From assembly GCA_036272055.1 (NCBI GenBank), contig DATAZL010000133.1, positions 310,001-374,000 of the forward strand: DNA of 64,000 nt, read 5' to 3'. The stretch is from DASZVB01 sp036272055. GTDB lineage: Bacteria; Myxococcota_A; Polyangia; Polyangiales; Polyangiaceae. Shown one piece after another: positions 7,284 through 16,108 of this stretch. Under the pieces are notes generated by a model. The model did not search any database. It was given only the letters and a program-made list of their open reading frames with translations, and had not been told where the DNA came from. The position numbers were made by a program, and so were the translations under genes. Position 1 is the first letter of the stretch. Each line of letters begins with the position of its first letter.

Positions 7284-8594
7284 ATGCCCTGGGCTCTGCG
7301 TTTGAAACGATCGAGCGCCGTGTTCTTGCTCGCTCTCGGCGGCTGCGTCGCGCACGTCAACGTCGGTGCCGCCGCGATCACGGTGGCGAAGGACGGCGAC
7401 GCTTGGTGGTTCAAGGACGCGAGCGGGAAGCGCTTCGTCGCGCAGGGAGTCGTGCACGTCACCTACGACGGGGACGGCGTGCTCGACACCGGACGCAAGC
7501 CGTACCGCGAAGCAGTCGAAACGAGCGGGCTGAAGAAGCCGTCGTGGGCCGAGCAAACCGTCGAGCGAATGCGTGCGTGGGGGTTCAACTCGGTCGGCGC
7601 GTGGTCCGACGGGGAGCTCAACCGTTTCGTGCCGCACACGCTCGCGCTGAACTTCCAGAAGGTGCTCCGGACCGGGAAGCAGCCAATCATCGACGTGTTT
7701 TCGTCCGGGTTCGAGACCGCAGCGAACGCCTACGCCGCCGAGGCGTGCAAGGCGCACCTCGAAGACGACGAGCTCATTGGTTACTTCAGCGACAACGAGC
7801 TCCGCTGGGGCCCCGACTGGCGAGGGAAAGAAGAGCTTCTGGAGCTTTATCTGGCGCTTCCCGACGGCGCACCGGGCAGGGCGAAAGCAGAGGCGTTCTT
7901 GCGCTCGCGCTACCCGGACGTCGAGAAGCTCGGCGAGGCGTGGGACGTTCACGCGCCCGACTTCGCACACGCACCGCGTGGCTACGGCGTCCGTTTCGAG
8001 GAAGACGTCGAGGCGTTCGCCGGCATGGTGGCAGACCGTTACTTCACCGTCGTTGCCGCCGCACTTCACGCCGCCGATCCGAAGCATCTGTTCCTCGGGA
8101 CACGTTTCCAGACCGTCGTGCCTCCACGCGACGCCGTGCTCCACGCGGCCGGGGCCGCCGACGTCGTCTCGATCAACGTCTACGGCATCGACCCGACGGA
8201 CCTCACGGAGCGCGCGTACGCGCTGTCGCAGAAGCCGGTGCTGATCTCGGAGTTTGCCTTTCGCGCCGATGACGCCGGTCTGCCGAACAGCAAGGGAGCG
8301 GGCCCACGCGTGCGCGATCAGAAGGAACGCGCCGCGGCCTACGCGCACTTCGTGTCGCGTCTCATGGCCCTCCCCGAGGCCGTCGGATACCAGTGGTTTC
8401 AGTGGTCGGACGAGCCGCGTGAGGGCCGCCCCGGCGGGGAGAACTCGAACTACGGCCTCGTGACGATCAAGAACGAACCTTATGCGCCCTTCGTCTCGGG
8501 CGTGAAGGCCGCCAATCTGTCCGCGAGCAAGCTGCACGGGGCCGCGAAGGCGCGCACCGCCACACCGCGGGGAACGGGAGCCACCGCACCGTGA
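7284..8594 (+). CDS. Secreted clan GH-A glycoside hydrolase (agarase/GH42-like lipoprotein)
   Basis: About 436 residues from ATG 7284, chosen because it gives a compact lipoprotein signal (LRLKRSSAVFLLALGGC, Cys21) with GGAACGAG upstream; an ATG at 7227 would add 19 unneeded residues. The (beta/alpha)8 pattern of clan GH-A is visible. An early strand WGFNSVGAWSD is followed by the acid/base-type Asn-Glu in GYFSDNELRWG, as in GH50-like agarases, and a late strand LISEFAF carries the likely nucleophile Glu. An aromatic WFQWSDEP loop ends the barrel. Such enzymes cut beta-linked polysaccharides. As first gene of the glycosyltransferase/polymerase operon it probably trims or releases the polymer made here, or protects against misplaced product (inference). 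The exact GH family and substrate cannot be set from sequence alone. Its stop overlaps the next start as GTGA. Confidence 0.8.
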   Translation: MPWALRLKRSSAVFLLALGGCVAHVNVGAAAITVAKDGDAWWFKDASGKRFVAQGVVHVTYDGDGVLDTGRKPYREAVETSGLKKPSWAEQTVERMRAWGFNSVGAWSDGELNRFVPHTLALNFQKVLRTGKQPIIDVFSSGFETAANAYAAEACKAHLEDDELIGYFSDNELRWGPDWRGKEELLELYLALPDGAPGRAKAEAFLRSRYPDVEKLGEAWDVHAPDFAHAPRGYGVRFEEDVEAFAGMVADRYFTVVAAALHAADPKHLFLGTRFQTVVPPRDAVLHAAGAADVVSINVYGIDPTDLTERAYALSQKPVLISEFAFRADDAGLPNSKGAGPRVRDQKERAAAYAHFVSRLMALPEAVGYQWFQWSDEPREGRPGGENSNYGLVTIKNEPYAPFVSGVKAANLSASKLHGAAKARTATPRGTGATAP

Positions 8595-9868
8595 GAGTCC
8601 TTCTCATTGCCTCGCGCGATCCGCGTGGCCCCGCCACCGGTCGCAAGATGGTCCTGAAGACGATCATCCGTTCGCTCGAGCAACTCGGCCACGACGTGCA
8701 CATCGCGTACTTCGACAAGGCGAACGGAGACGGAGTAGACGGCGACGACGGCGCGTATCGTCCGCTGCCGCTTCCCGGCGTGCTCCAGCTCCTTCGCAAC
8801 GCCCTGCGCTTCGCCGTCGACCAGCGTTACACCATCAACGAGGCGCTCTACTTCTCCCCGCTCGGGCGCGAGCGCTGCGCTAAGACGATCGCCGCGATCG
8901 CCCCCGAGCTCATCGTGGTCGACATGCTCCGTTGCGCGCAGTTCGTGAAGGCGGAGAGCGTGCCCGTGATCCTCGATCTCGACGATCTTCTCTCGCGCCG
9001 GTACGCGCAGCTCGTCGGCGGGTCCGTCACGCCGGAGATGATGCTCGGGTACTACGCCGAGCGTATCCCCTTCTTGCCGCTGGTCGGCAAGCTCGCGCGC
9101 CCATTCCTCACCGCGCTGATGTCTCTCGAATCGTCCCGGCTCAAGCACAAGGAGATCGACGCGGCGACTCACTTCGACGCCGTGACGCTGGTGAGCCAGC
9201 GTGAGGCGGACCTTCTGCGCGACCAGTGCGACGGACCGGTCACGATCTCGTCCATCCCCATGGCCATCGAGATGTCCGAGCAGCACGCGTCCATCTCCGA
9301 GGAGCCGTCCCGGCTCATCTTCGTCGGAAGCCCCTCGTACTGGCCGAATCGTCAGGCGCTCGCCTACGCCGATGAAGTGCTTTTTCCGTACGCAGAGTCC
9401 AGGCTCGGTACGCCGCTCGCGCTCACCGTCGTCGGCGCTGCGGACGAGAGCCATCGCGCGGGCTTCAACGAACGGCTCCACTTCACCGGCTACGTCGACG
9501 ACCTCGACGCCGTGCTGACCGAGCACGATATCTTCGTCGCTCCCATCGTCAGCGGCTCCGGCATCAAGACCAAGGTCGTCGAGGCGATGTCGCGCGGGCT
9601 CGTCGTCCTCGGCTCGCCGAAGGCGTTCGACGGCCTCTCCGTCGAACACCTCGAGCACGCGCTGATCTTCGAGACGAAAGAGGAGTTCGCCGAGGGCCTC
9701 GCGTTTCTCAAGACACATCCCGAAGAAGCTCGACGGATCGCAGAGAGCGGCTTTCGCTACATCTCCGACACGTTCCGGTTCGACGTCATCACCGAGCGCT
9801 GGCGAAAGGCGGTCGAATCCGTCTTCCCGCCCGCCCCTTCGTCGGCGCCCGAAGCCAAATCCGCCTAG
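8591..9868 (+). CDS. Glycosyltransferase (GT-B fold)
   Basis: 425 residues from a GTG that overlaps the hydrolase stop (GTGA), implying coupled translation. The N-terminal Rossmann half starts with MRVLLIASRDPRGPATGRK and contains GHDVHIAYFDK. The C-terminal nucleotide-sugar half has LIFVGSPSYWPN, an LHFTGYVDDLDAVL segment and the donor-binding GSGIKTKVVEAMSRGLVVL, where the Glu contacts the nucleotide sugar. It is typical of GT4-like transferases with an EpsH- or PelF-like layout. No signal peptide or membrane span is visible, so it should act at the cytoplasmic face, adding sugar to a lipid-linked repeat unit. Donor and linkage are unknown. It sits between the secreted hydrolase and a second glycosyltransferase in one operon. 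Confidence 0.88.
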   Translation: MRVLLIASRDPRGPATGRKMVLKTIIRSLEQLGHDVHIAYFDKANGDGVDGDDGAYRPLPLPGVLQLLRNALRFAVDQRYTINEALYFSPLGRERCAKTIAAIAPELIVVDMLRCAQFVKAESVPVILDLDDLLSRRYAQLVGGSVTPEMMLGYYAERIPFLPLVGKLARPFLTALMSLESSRLKHKEIDAATHFDAVTLVSQREADLLRDQCDGPVTISSIPMAIEMSEQHASISEEPSRLIFVGSPSYWPNRQALAYADEVLFPYAESRLGTPLALTVVGAADESHRAGFNERLHFTGYVDDLDAVLTEHDIFVAPIVSGSGIKTKVVEAMSRGLVVLGSPKAFDGLSVEHLEHALIFETKEEFAEGLAFLKTHPEEARRIAESGFRYISDTFRFDVITERWRKAVESVFPPAPSSAPEAKSA

Positions 9869-9879
9869 AAACACCCTGG

Positions 9880-11082
9880 ATGAGAATTCTCCTGGTCAGC
9901 GACTGGTTCAAGCCGAACGTCATCGGCGGCGCCGAGATCTCCGTCGAGAACCTCGCTCGTGGCTTCATGGGAGCCGGGCACCAGGTCGCGGTGGCGTCGC
10001 TCAGGAAGAGCCCGGTCCTCGTCCGTGAAGAGATCGACGGCATTCTCCACTTCGGTCTCCCGCTCGGCGGAGTGGGTCGCTCCCCGCTCGACGCCGGCCG
10101 CACGAACCTCGACTCGCTCGCGTGGCAACTCTCGAGCGAGCACACGAGCCGCGTCCCCTCGCACCTCGACGAGGTGCTCGCCGAGTTCAAGCCCGACGCG
10201 GTCGTCACCAACAACCTCGCCGGTCTCTCCACGCGGATCTGGAAGGTCGCCGCCGCGCGAGACGTCCCGCTCGTGCACACTCTCCGCGACTACTATCTCC
10301 TCTGTCCGTTCGGCACGATGTACCGGCGCTCCGAGAACTGCGTGTCGCAGTGCACCTCGTGCACGGCGGTGACGCTCCGCCGGCGCTATCACTCCCGCTT
10401 CGTACCGGCAGTCGTCGGCATCAGCCGGTTCATCCTCGAGCGACACACCGATCGCGGCTATTTCCCGCGCGCGACGTCGTCCGTCATCCGCGTACCCTAC
10501 GAGGCGCCCGCAAGGCCGCCGGCAGGCAACGGCAAGAACGGCAAGACGGTCATCGGCTTCATCGGCCGCCTCCACCCGAGCAAGGGCGTCGAGGCTCTGA
10601 TCTCCGCGTTCTCGACGCTGCGCTCCGACGAGCTTTCACTCTGCATCGCGGGGAGCCCCTTCCGGACCGAGTACGGCGACGTGCTCCGCCGTCTCGCCGC
10701 CGGCGATTCGCGCATTCGCTTCGCCGGCTTCATGAAGGCGAGCGAGTTTTACTCCGCGGTCGACGTGGTCGTGGTCCCGTCGCTGTGGAACGAGCCGCTC
10801 TCCCGCGTGCCCATCGAGGCGATGGCGCACGGCAAGCCGTTCGTGACGTCCGATCGCGGAGGAATCGCCGAGCTACCTCGTGAGTCGGGGTGTGGTGCGT
10901 CGGCGAACCCCGGTGACGTCGTCGCGTTCGCGCGCGCGCTCGAGGTAGCGTGCAGAGAGAGCAAGAACGGGTCGAACGGCGTAGATCCGGTCGAGACGGC
11001 ACGACGGCTCTACGCGCCCGCGACGATCGCGAAGCAGTACGCCGCCGTGATAGAGAAGCTCCGGTGCGGGAGCGTCGCATGA
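9880..11082 (+). CDS. GT4-family glycosyltransferase
   Basis: 400 residues. The acceptor-side domain begins MRILLVSDWFKPNVIGGAEISVENLARGF, the classic glycine-rich GT4 start shown here only in part: GGAEISVENLARGF. The donor domain has VIGFIGRLHPSKGVEALI, a common GT4 hallmark, and the EAMAHGKPFVTSDRGGIAELP region that carries the EX7E-type nucleotide-sugar contacts. A cysteine-rich insert (LCPFGTMYRRSENCVSQCTSC) near residues 145-165 resembles the metal-binding insert of some O-antigen and exopolysaccharide transferases. It is cytoplasmic and likely builds the polysaccharide repeat unit. It lies 11 bases after the previous transferase, and its stop overlaps the polymerase start as ATGA. Sugar specificity is not predictable here. 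Confidence 0.9.
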   Translation: MRILLVSDWFKPNVIGGAEISVENLARGFMGAGHQVAVASLRKSPVLVREEIDGILHFGLPLGGVGRSPLDAGRTNLDSLAWQLSSEHTSRVPSHLDEVLAEFKPDAVVTNNLAGLSTRIWKVAAARDVPLVHTLRDYYLLCPFGTMYRRSENCVSQCTSCTAVTLRRRYHSRFVPAVVGISRFILERHTDRGYFPRATSSVIRVPYEAPARPPAGNGKNGKTVIGFIGRLHPSKGVEALISAFSTLRSDELSLCIAGSPFRTEYGDVLRRLAAGDSRIRFAGFMKASEFYSAVDVVVVPSLWNEPLSRVPIEAMAHGKPFVTSDRGGIAELPRESGCGASANPGDVVAFARALEVACRESKNGSNGVDPVETARRLYAPATIAKQYAAVIEKLRCGSVA

Positions 11083-12404
11083 ACGCGGCCGTCCCGAGCG
11101 TCGGCAGGGCCGCGAGCTCGCAGAGAGCGGCGCGGACGAACTTCGGTGAGCTTCTCACCCTGCTCTTCAGCTTCAGTCTGTGGATACCGGGCCTCGGCGT
11201 TCCGGCAGGGGCGACGCACGGCGTGCAGCTCGCGGAGCTGATGTCGGCGCCGCTCGCGCTCTTTCTCTTCGCGACGCGGAAGAACGCCTTTCCGCCGCGG
11301 AGCATCGTGGCCGTCCTCGCGATCTTCACCGTCGTGCTGAACTGGCTCGTCGTCTTCATCGTGAACCGGCAGGTGGCGCAGTCGGGGGCGATCCTCGGGT
11401 ACTACCTGGCGATCGCGTTCCCGACGCTCATCTGCGGCGTCCTCGTCTTCCAGAGCCCGAAGCTCACGAACGTGTTCATCCGCGGAGCGATCGCCGGAGC
11501 GGCGTTCACCGCCGTCCTCTGCCTGATGCAGGCCGTCCTGCCGAAGGCGGTCACCGACTTCAGGAACAACCTGTCGTTTCGCTTGCCGCCCCAGGGCAAC
11601 CGCACCTTCGGCCTGTTTCCCGAGGCGTCGATCGCGGCAGGGACGCTCACCTTCGCGATCGGCGTCGCCCTCGCCGGGCTCTTCGACCGCGAGGTGCGCG
11701 AGAGATACCTCGAGGCTGGCCCGCTGAAGGGAAAGCTCTGGGTGGGCGGGCTCCTCGGGCTCTTCATCGCGGCGCTGCTCTCGACGCGTTCGAGCTCGGT
11801 GCTGGTGATGCTGCCCATCCTGCTCGGTGTGTCGTCGCTCCGCTTCTTCCGCGGAAGCCTGGGCAAGAAGCTCGGCTACGCCTCGCTCGGCGCGATCCTG
11901 CTCGCGGCGGGCGGAGCGTTCTACTACTTCGAGATCTACAGCACCCGGCTCGAGAACAGCGCGGCCGTCTACAGCGGCTCGGAGCGTCTCGTCTCGATCG
12001 TCGGCGCGTACTTCAAGCTCAGGGACAGCGACTTTCTCGGCGCCGGCCTCGGCGCGAACAACGACATCGCCGACTATGCGAGCCGCGCCGCCGGGTGGCT
12101 CGAGCTACCGATCAGCGGCGAGATCCAGGGAGTGAACAGCTTCGTGTTCGGACGCTGCCTCGAGGAGGGGCTCGTCATGATCGCGGTCTGGCTGGTCGTC
12201 ATCTATCAGAGCGCACGCTTTGCGTTCGTGAAGGACAGGGACCCACGAAATGGTGTGATGGTGCTACTGGCAGTCAACACACTCTTCAATGCACTCTGGA
12301 TTGCGGGCTACCGCGGCCTTTTGATGTACTGGCTCCTGATACCACTGGCTTTTTCCCTGAAACGCGACAGCCGGACCACAGCTTTAGTTAAACCACCACT
12401 GTAG
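11079..12404 (+). CDS. Wzy/O-antigen-ligase-like membrane polymerase
   Basis: 441 residues from ATG 11079, overlapping the upstream stop by ATGA; a longer frame to 10950 is a shadow of the glycosyltransferase. It is strongly hydrophobic with about 11-12 membrane spans (for example ELLTLLFSFSLWIPGLGV, SIVAVLAIFTVVLNWLVVFIV, GLLGLFIAALLSTRSSSVLVM) and a large periplasmic loop around residues 285-375 containing SERLVSIVGAYFKLRDS and GLGANNDIADYA. The layout fits Wzy polymerases and O-antigen ligases, which join lipid-linked repeat units in the periplasm. Sequence conservation in this family is weak, so the call rests on topology, loop position and operon context. The final G of the TAG stop is the first base of a GC-rich hairpin repeat that probably terminates transcription. 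Confidence 0.82.
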   Translation: MNAAVPSVGRAASSQRAARTNFGELLTLLFSFSLWIPGLGVPAGATHGVQLAELMSAPLALFLFATRKNAFPPRSIVAVLAIFTVVLNWLVVFIVNRQVAQSGAILGYYLAIAFPTLICGVLVFQSPKLTNVFIRGAIAGAAFTAVLCLMQAVLPKAVTDFRNNLSFRLPPQGNRTFGLFPEASIAAGTLTFAIGVALAGLFDREVRERYLEAGPLKGKLWVGGLLGLFIAALLSTRSSSVLVMLPILLGVSSLRFFRGSLGKKLGYASLGAILLAAGGAFYYFEIYSTRLENSAAVYSGSERLVSIVGAYFKLRDSDFLGAGLGANNDIADYASRAAGWLELPISGEIQGVNSFVFGRCLEEGLVMIAVWLVVIYQSARFAFVKDRDPRNGVMVLLAVNTLFNALWIAGYRGLLMYWLLIPLAFSLKRDSRTTALVKPPL

Positions 12405-12450
12405 GGGGGCCTTAGCCCCCCGCCGCCTTCGCGGGCTCGCTTCGCTCGCG
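12404..12450. repeat. Dispersed hairpin repeat, copy 1 (likely bidirectional terminator)
   Basis: GGGGGGCCTTAGCCCCCC (12404-12421) is followed by GCCGCCTTCGCGG-type and GCTCGCTTCGCTCGCG modules up to about 12450. It begins on the last base of the wzy-like stop codon and lies between convergent genes. Related copies lie at 31.7, 36.0 and 52.9 kb. Termination is inferred from the hairpins and position. Confidence 0.8.
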
Positions 12451-12482
12451 CAGTCCCGCATCTTTGATGCCTCACCCCCTTC

Positions 12483-13883
12483 CTAGTACGCGTTCTTGTT
12501 GACGAAGCCTTTCCACATGGTCATGAAGAGAATCTTCAGGTCGAAGAGCAGCGACCAGTTCTGGATATAATAGAGATCACACTCAGTACGGCTATCGATC
12601 GACGTGTTCCCACGCCAGCCGTTCACCTGGGCCCAGCCGGTGATGCCCGCCTTCACCTTGTGACGGAGCATGTAGTCCGGCATGTTCTGCCTGAACTGGT
12701 GGACGAAGACCGGGCGTTCCGGGCGCGGCCCGACCAGTGACATGTCCCCACAGAGCACGTTCCAGAGCTGGGGAAGCTCGTCGAGGCTGGTGCGCCGCAG
12801 GAACGCGCCGATCGGAGTGCGTCGATCGTCGTTCTGTCGGCACCAGACGGCGCCTGATTCCGTCTCTGCGTCCACGCGCATCGAGCGAAACTTCAGCATC
12901 CGGAAGGTGCGACCATCGAGCCCCATGCGCTCCTGTCCGTAGAGGGCCGGGCCAGCCGACGTCACCTTCACGAGCAGCCCGATGAAGAGCAAGAGGGGGC
13001 TCAGGACGACGATGCCCGCCGCCGACAGGACGAAATCCGTCATTCGCTTTATGACGGCGGCGGTGCCGATCATCGGCGCGTCGTTCAGGCGCACGATGGG
13101 CAGGCCCTCGAACTCCTCGACGTTGCAGCCCAGGGTTACGTGCTCCTGGACGTCCATCGCGATGCGAACGCCGATGGTCTCACCCCGGAGTTGACCGAGG
13201 ATTTCGTCGAGATTGTGCTGCTGGGACTGGGCCAGGCTGATGACGACCTCGTCCACATGGGAACGCTCGACCACCTGCCGGAGCTCGGAGAAATGGCCGA
13301 GCACCGGCACGCCGAAACACTCCGGCAGCGCCGAACCGTCCTCGGTGACGACGCCGGCGACACGGAGCCCGATCTCCGGGTACGCCGCGAGCCGCTCGAC
13401 GAGGTGCTTCGCAGCCCTGCCGTCCCCCACCATGAGCACGTAGCGCAGGTTGTGACCGCGCCGCCGGAGGCCCCTGAGGAACGTCCGGAGGACGATCCTG
13501 AAGCTCACGAGCGCGACCCCGCCGATGGTGGCGAAGTAGATCATCGCCAGCCGCGAGTATTTGTACTCCTCGTACATGTAGGTGACCGAAACGAAGGCGA
13601 GGAGCGAGAGGCCGTGCGCGCGCAGCAGCGTCATGACCTCCGCCTTCCGGCCACGCATTCTACTGGACTCGTAGGCGCCGCCGAACGTGAGCAGCGACAT
13701 CCAGATGATCGCTATCAGCGGCGCCAGCGACGCATACCGGTAGAAGCTCGGCATCGCCTTCGAGGTGTCGAATGGCGAAAGATAGAACCTTACCCAGTAT
13801 GCAGCGAGCCACGCTCCGACGATCACGCATATGTCCGCCCCCCTGAAGAGCTCAGCTACGACATGCTGATATCGCTTTAACAT
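12483..13883 (-). CDS. Undecaprenyl-phosphate sugar phosphotransferase (WcaJ/EpsZ-type initiating enzyme)
   Basis: 466 residues. The N-terminal half has four to five membrane spans (residues ~12-140), then a Rossmann-like CoA-binding-type domain (RYVLMVGDGRAAKHLVERL, ~165-270). Another span follows (FVLSAAGIVVLSPLLLFIGLLV, ~285), then the catalytic bacterial sugar transferase domain with KFRSMRVDAE, RRTSLDELPQLWNVL, DMSLVGPRPE and ITGWAQVNGWRG. These are the diagnostic blocks of polyprenyl glycosylphosphotransferases. The enzyme moves a sugar phosphate, often glucose or galactose, from a nucleotide sugar to undecaprenyl phosphate and starts the repeat unit. It is convergent with the wzy-like operon and is the likely initiator for this locus. 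No Wzx flippase is visible in the window. Confidence 0.93.
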   Translation of the reverse strand: MLKRYQHVVAELFRGADICVIVGAWLAAYWVRFYLSPFDTSKAMPSFYRYASLAPLIAIIWMSLLTFGGAYESSRMRGRKAEVMTLLRAHGLSLLAFVSVTYMYEEYKYSRLAMIYFATIGGVALVSFRIVLRTFLRGLRRRGHNLRYVLMVGDGRAAKHLVERLAAYPEIGLRVAGVVTEDGSALPECFGVPVLGHFSELRQVVERSHVDEVVISLAQSQQHNLDEILGQLRGETIGVRIAMDVQEHVTLGCNVEEFEGLPIVRLNDAPMIGTAAVIKRMTDFVLSAAGIVVLSPLLLFIGLLVKVTSAGPALYGQERMGLDGRTFRMLKFRSMRVDAETESGAVWCRQNDDRRTPIGAFLRRTSLDELPQLWNVLCGDMSLVGPRPERPVFVHQFRQNMPDYMLRHKVKAGITGWAQVNGWRGNTSIDSRTECDLYYIQNWSLLFDLKILFMTMWKGFVNKNAY

Positions 13884-14743
13884 CGTATGCCTCTATTGTT
13901 CCTTAAGTACCGATTCAGGGCGTACCCGTGCATTCGCACGCAGCAGATGCCTGCGCGCTCCGTCGCTCGAGGGGTGCTCCGTTTCCGAATTTCTTCGGTT
14001 ATTCCGGGCTCTACTCTTTTATGACGCAGTTTGTTATCCGGCCCTCGAGCACACTAGTCAAGTGTGCGACCAACCTGATTTGCTGTTTTCTTCATCGAAT
14101 TTATCAGCCGCGCATGACGTCATCGAATTGGAACGATCACGTCGATTCATCGAAACTGACTAGAAAGAAACCACGACGCACTCGTGTCGAGTCGTGCGTT
14201 CCAGCAGCGACGTGTTGGCCGCGCGGCTCGTCGCTACGGGAATCACTCTCGGCAAATTCCGAGTTCCGGACGACGATCGCGACGCTCGTATGCGTGCTGC
14301 AACGGATCGACTCGCGTGAGTCACATGGACTCGAGTCGTCGGCCGGCGCGTTACCATCACCGGCGCGCGATCATCGGCGCGACGCTCGCTCACACACGGT
14401 GACCCGAGAGAAACCCGGCTCGCACTGCTCGCAAAGACGGCACATTCGTGAACGATGGCACGCGATGTTTCGTGCAGTCGCGCGGACTGCTCTGCCTCGC
14501 CATCGATCGCACTGATGCTCGTCACGGTCACGTTATCGGCAGGTGCAACTTTTGAACCGCTCTGACGCGATGGGACGCGCTGGCACCACGCCCGACGGTG
14601 CGACGCGCTCTCAGCTGTGAGAGGAGCGCAGGCGTGCGCGTAGCCGTGCCCGTCGCGCAACGCGCGCGACACAATCGATGCGACATCGACCGATCATGCG
14701 GCGAAGCGCGACATCGCGTGCCGCGCTTCGACCGTCCGTATGG
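13884..14743. other. Gene-free 860-bp region upstream of the initiating transferase gene
   Basis: No credible gene is seen. Open frames of up to 195 codons exist on both strands, but they show no recognisable domain, ribosome site or codon pattern like the neighbours. The part next to the transferase start (13884-14160) is relatively AT-rich with several T-runs and a 10-bp palindrome ATGACGTCAT at 14114-14123. It likely carries promoter and regulatory sequence, or a decayed gene. Confidence 0.5.
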
Positions 14744-15898
14744 TCAGATACGTCCCTCGATCTGCTGCTGCCGTTCGATGCTCTCGAAGAGAGCGCGAAA
14801 GTTGCCCCCGCCGAAGCCGTCATCGCCCTTGCGCTGCAGGAGCTCGATGAAGAGCGGCCCCGCCTGCGGGTCATTGAAGAGCGATGAGGCTTCTTTCATG
14901 AAGATCTGGAGCATGTACTCGCCGTCGCGCTCTCCGTCGACGAGCACCTGGAGCTTCTGCAACCGGTCGAGCTCTTCCTCGATGCGATTGACACCGAGCT
15001 CGAGCAGACGTTTCGGGAGCATCTCGTAGTAGGCACTCGGCGTCGGCATGAACTGCACGCCGCGCGCGCACATTCCCTCGACCGCGGTGAGCAGATCGGA
15101 CACGGCGAGCGCGACGTGCTGCACGCCTGCCCCACGGTGGTCGAGATAGAAGAGGTAAATCTGCGACGCCTTGAAGAACGGAGGCGCGGGCTCGTTGTTC
15201 GCGAACTTCAGACCCGAGGCGGGATCCCACATGACGACCGAGCGGAGGCCGGAGCCGCCGAAGTTTCCGCGCTTCACGTCGTGGGTATGAAATTCTATCT
15301 CCCAGTACCGCTCGAAGCCCATCACCTGCTCCATCCACGACAGGGCCGGCTGGAGCGTGAGGAAGTTCGTCGTCAGGTGATCGACGTGCGTGATGCCGAA
15401 ACGATTCGTCCCGCCCCGGGGCGTCGCGAGCCTCTTCAGGTTCGGCAGGATCGGGGTCCGCCCTTCGTGCTGCACGAAACGAAACAATGTGTCGCCGAAC
15501 GCCGTCGCGATGTCGAACCAGGTGACGACGCCGCCCTCCACCGTGCGCCGCTCGATGCCGGTGATCGGCGTCGCTCCGCGCTCGCTCAGGAGCGCGAACG
15601 CGCGCTCCGCGTCCTTGACGTCGAAGACGACTCTGCCGACGCCCTCCGGATGGCGCTGCAGCCACTGGAAGCTCTCGCCCTTCGTCCCGAGCGGCTCGAT
15701 CAGCACGAAACGCACGTGCGCAGCCTCGACGACGCTGGCGCGAGCGTGATGCTCGAGCTCGAACTCGGGCGTCGACACGGCGACCTCGGCGAAGTCGAGC
15801 TTCTCGCAGTAGTGATCGCGACTGCGCTCGAGGTCTCTCACGAACACGTGCACCGACGCGATCCGATGAATCCCGAGGGACTCTTTTCGCAAGCTCAT
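14744..15898 (-). CDS. hppD: 4-hydroxyphenylpyruvate dioxygenase
   Basis: 384 residues. ATG 15898 is preceded by AGAGGAAC; the open frame upstream to 16027 has no support. The enzyme converts 4-hydroxyphenylpyruvate and O2 to homogentisate in tyrosine breakdown, using Fe(II). Two vicinal-oxygen-chelate domains are visible (from residue ~10 and ~180). The 2-His-1-Glu iron triad is in THVDHLTTN, GVQHVALAV and GPLFIELLQRKG. The C-terminal gate helix GGNFRALFESIERQQ is as in bacterial HPPD. Its length is normal. No other tyrosine-degradation gene is adjacent, so it is probably a stand-alone unit; homogentisate could also feed melanin-like pigment (inference). It is divergent from the DUF2252 gene, with about 210 bases between starts. 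Confidence 0.96.
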   Translation of the reverse strand: MSLRKESLGIHRIASVHVFVRDLERSRDHYCEKLDFAEVAVSTPEFELEHHARASVVEAAHVRFVLIEPLGTKGESFQWLQRHPEGVGRVVFDVKDAERAFALLSERGATPITGIERRTVEGGVVTWFDIATAFGDTLFRFVQHEGRTPILPNLKRLATPRGGTNRFGITHVDHLTTNFLTLQPALSWMEQVMGFERYWEIEFHTHDVKRGNFGGSGLRSVVMWDPASGLKFANNEPAPPFFKASQIYLFYLDHRGAGVQHVALAVSDLLTAVEGMCARGVQFMPTPSAYYEMLPKRLLELGVNRIEEELDRLQKLQVLVDGERDGEYMLQIFMKEASSLFNDPQAGPLFIELLQRKGDDGFGGGNFRALFESIERQQQIEGRI

Positions 15899-16108
15899 GA
15901 CCGTTCCTCTTCTCGCATCTTGCGGCGGCGCGGCGCGGCGCGCGCAAAAGCTTGTCACGACTGCGCGCATCACGCGTGCACGAACGCGGGCGAAGTGGTG
16001 TGGCATTTTGGTAGCCACCTTCAGCAACCTCCATCGCGCGCGGCACCGATGCTTCGAAGTGTAACGTTTTGCCTCGTCCGCTCGCCGCAGGCGCTAAGCT
16101 CGGAGACG

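Noticed and set aside
14160..14672. 170-codon leftward frame in the gap before hppD
   Set aside because: Arg/Ser/Val-rich, no recognisable domain, no Shine-Dalgarno, and codon pattern unlike neighbours.
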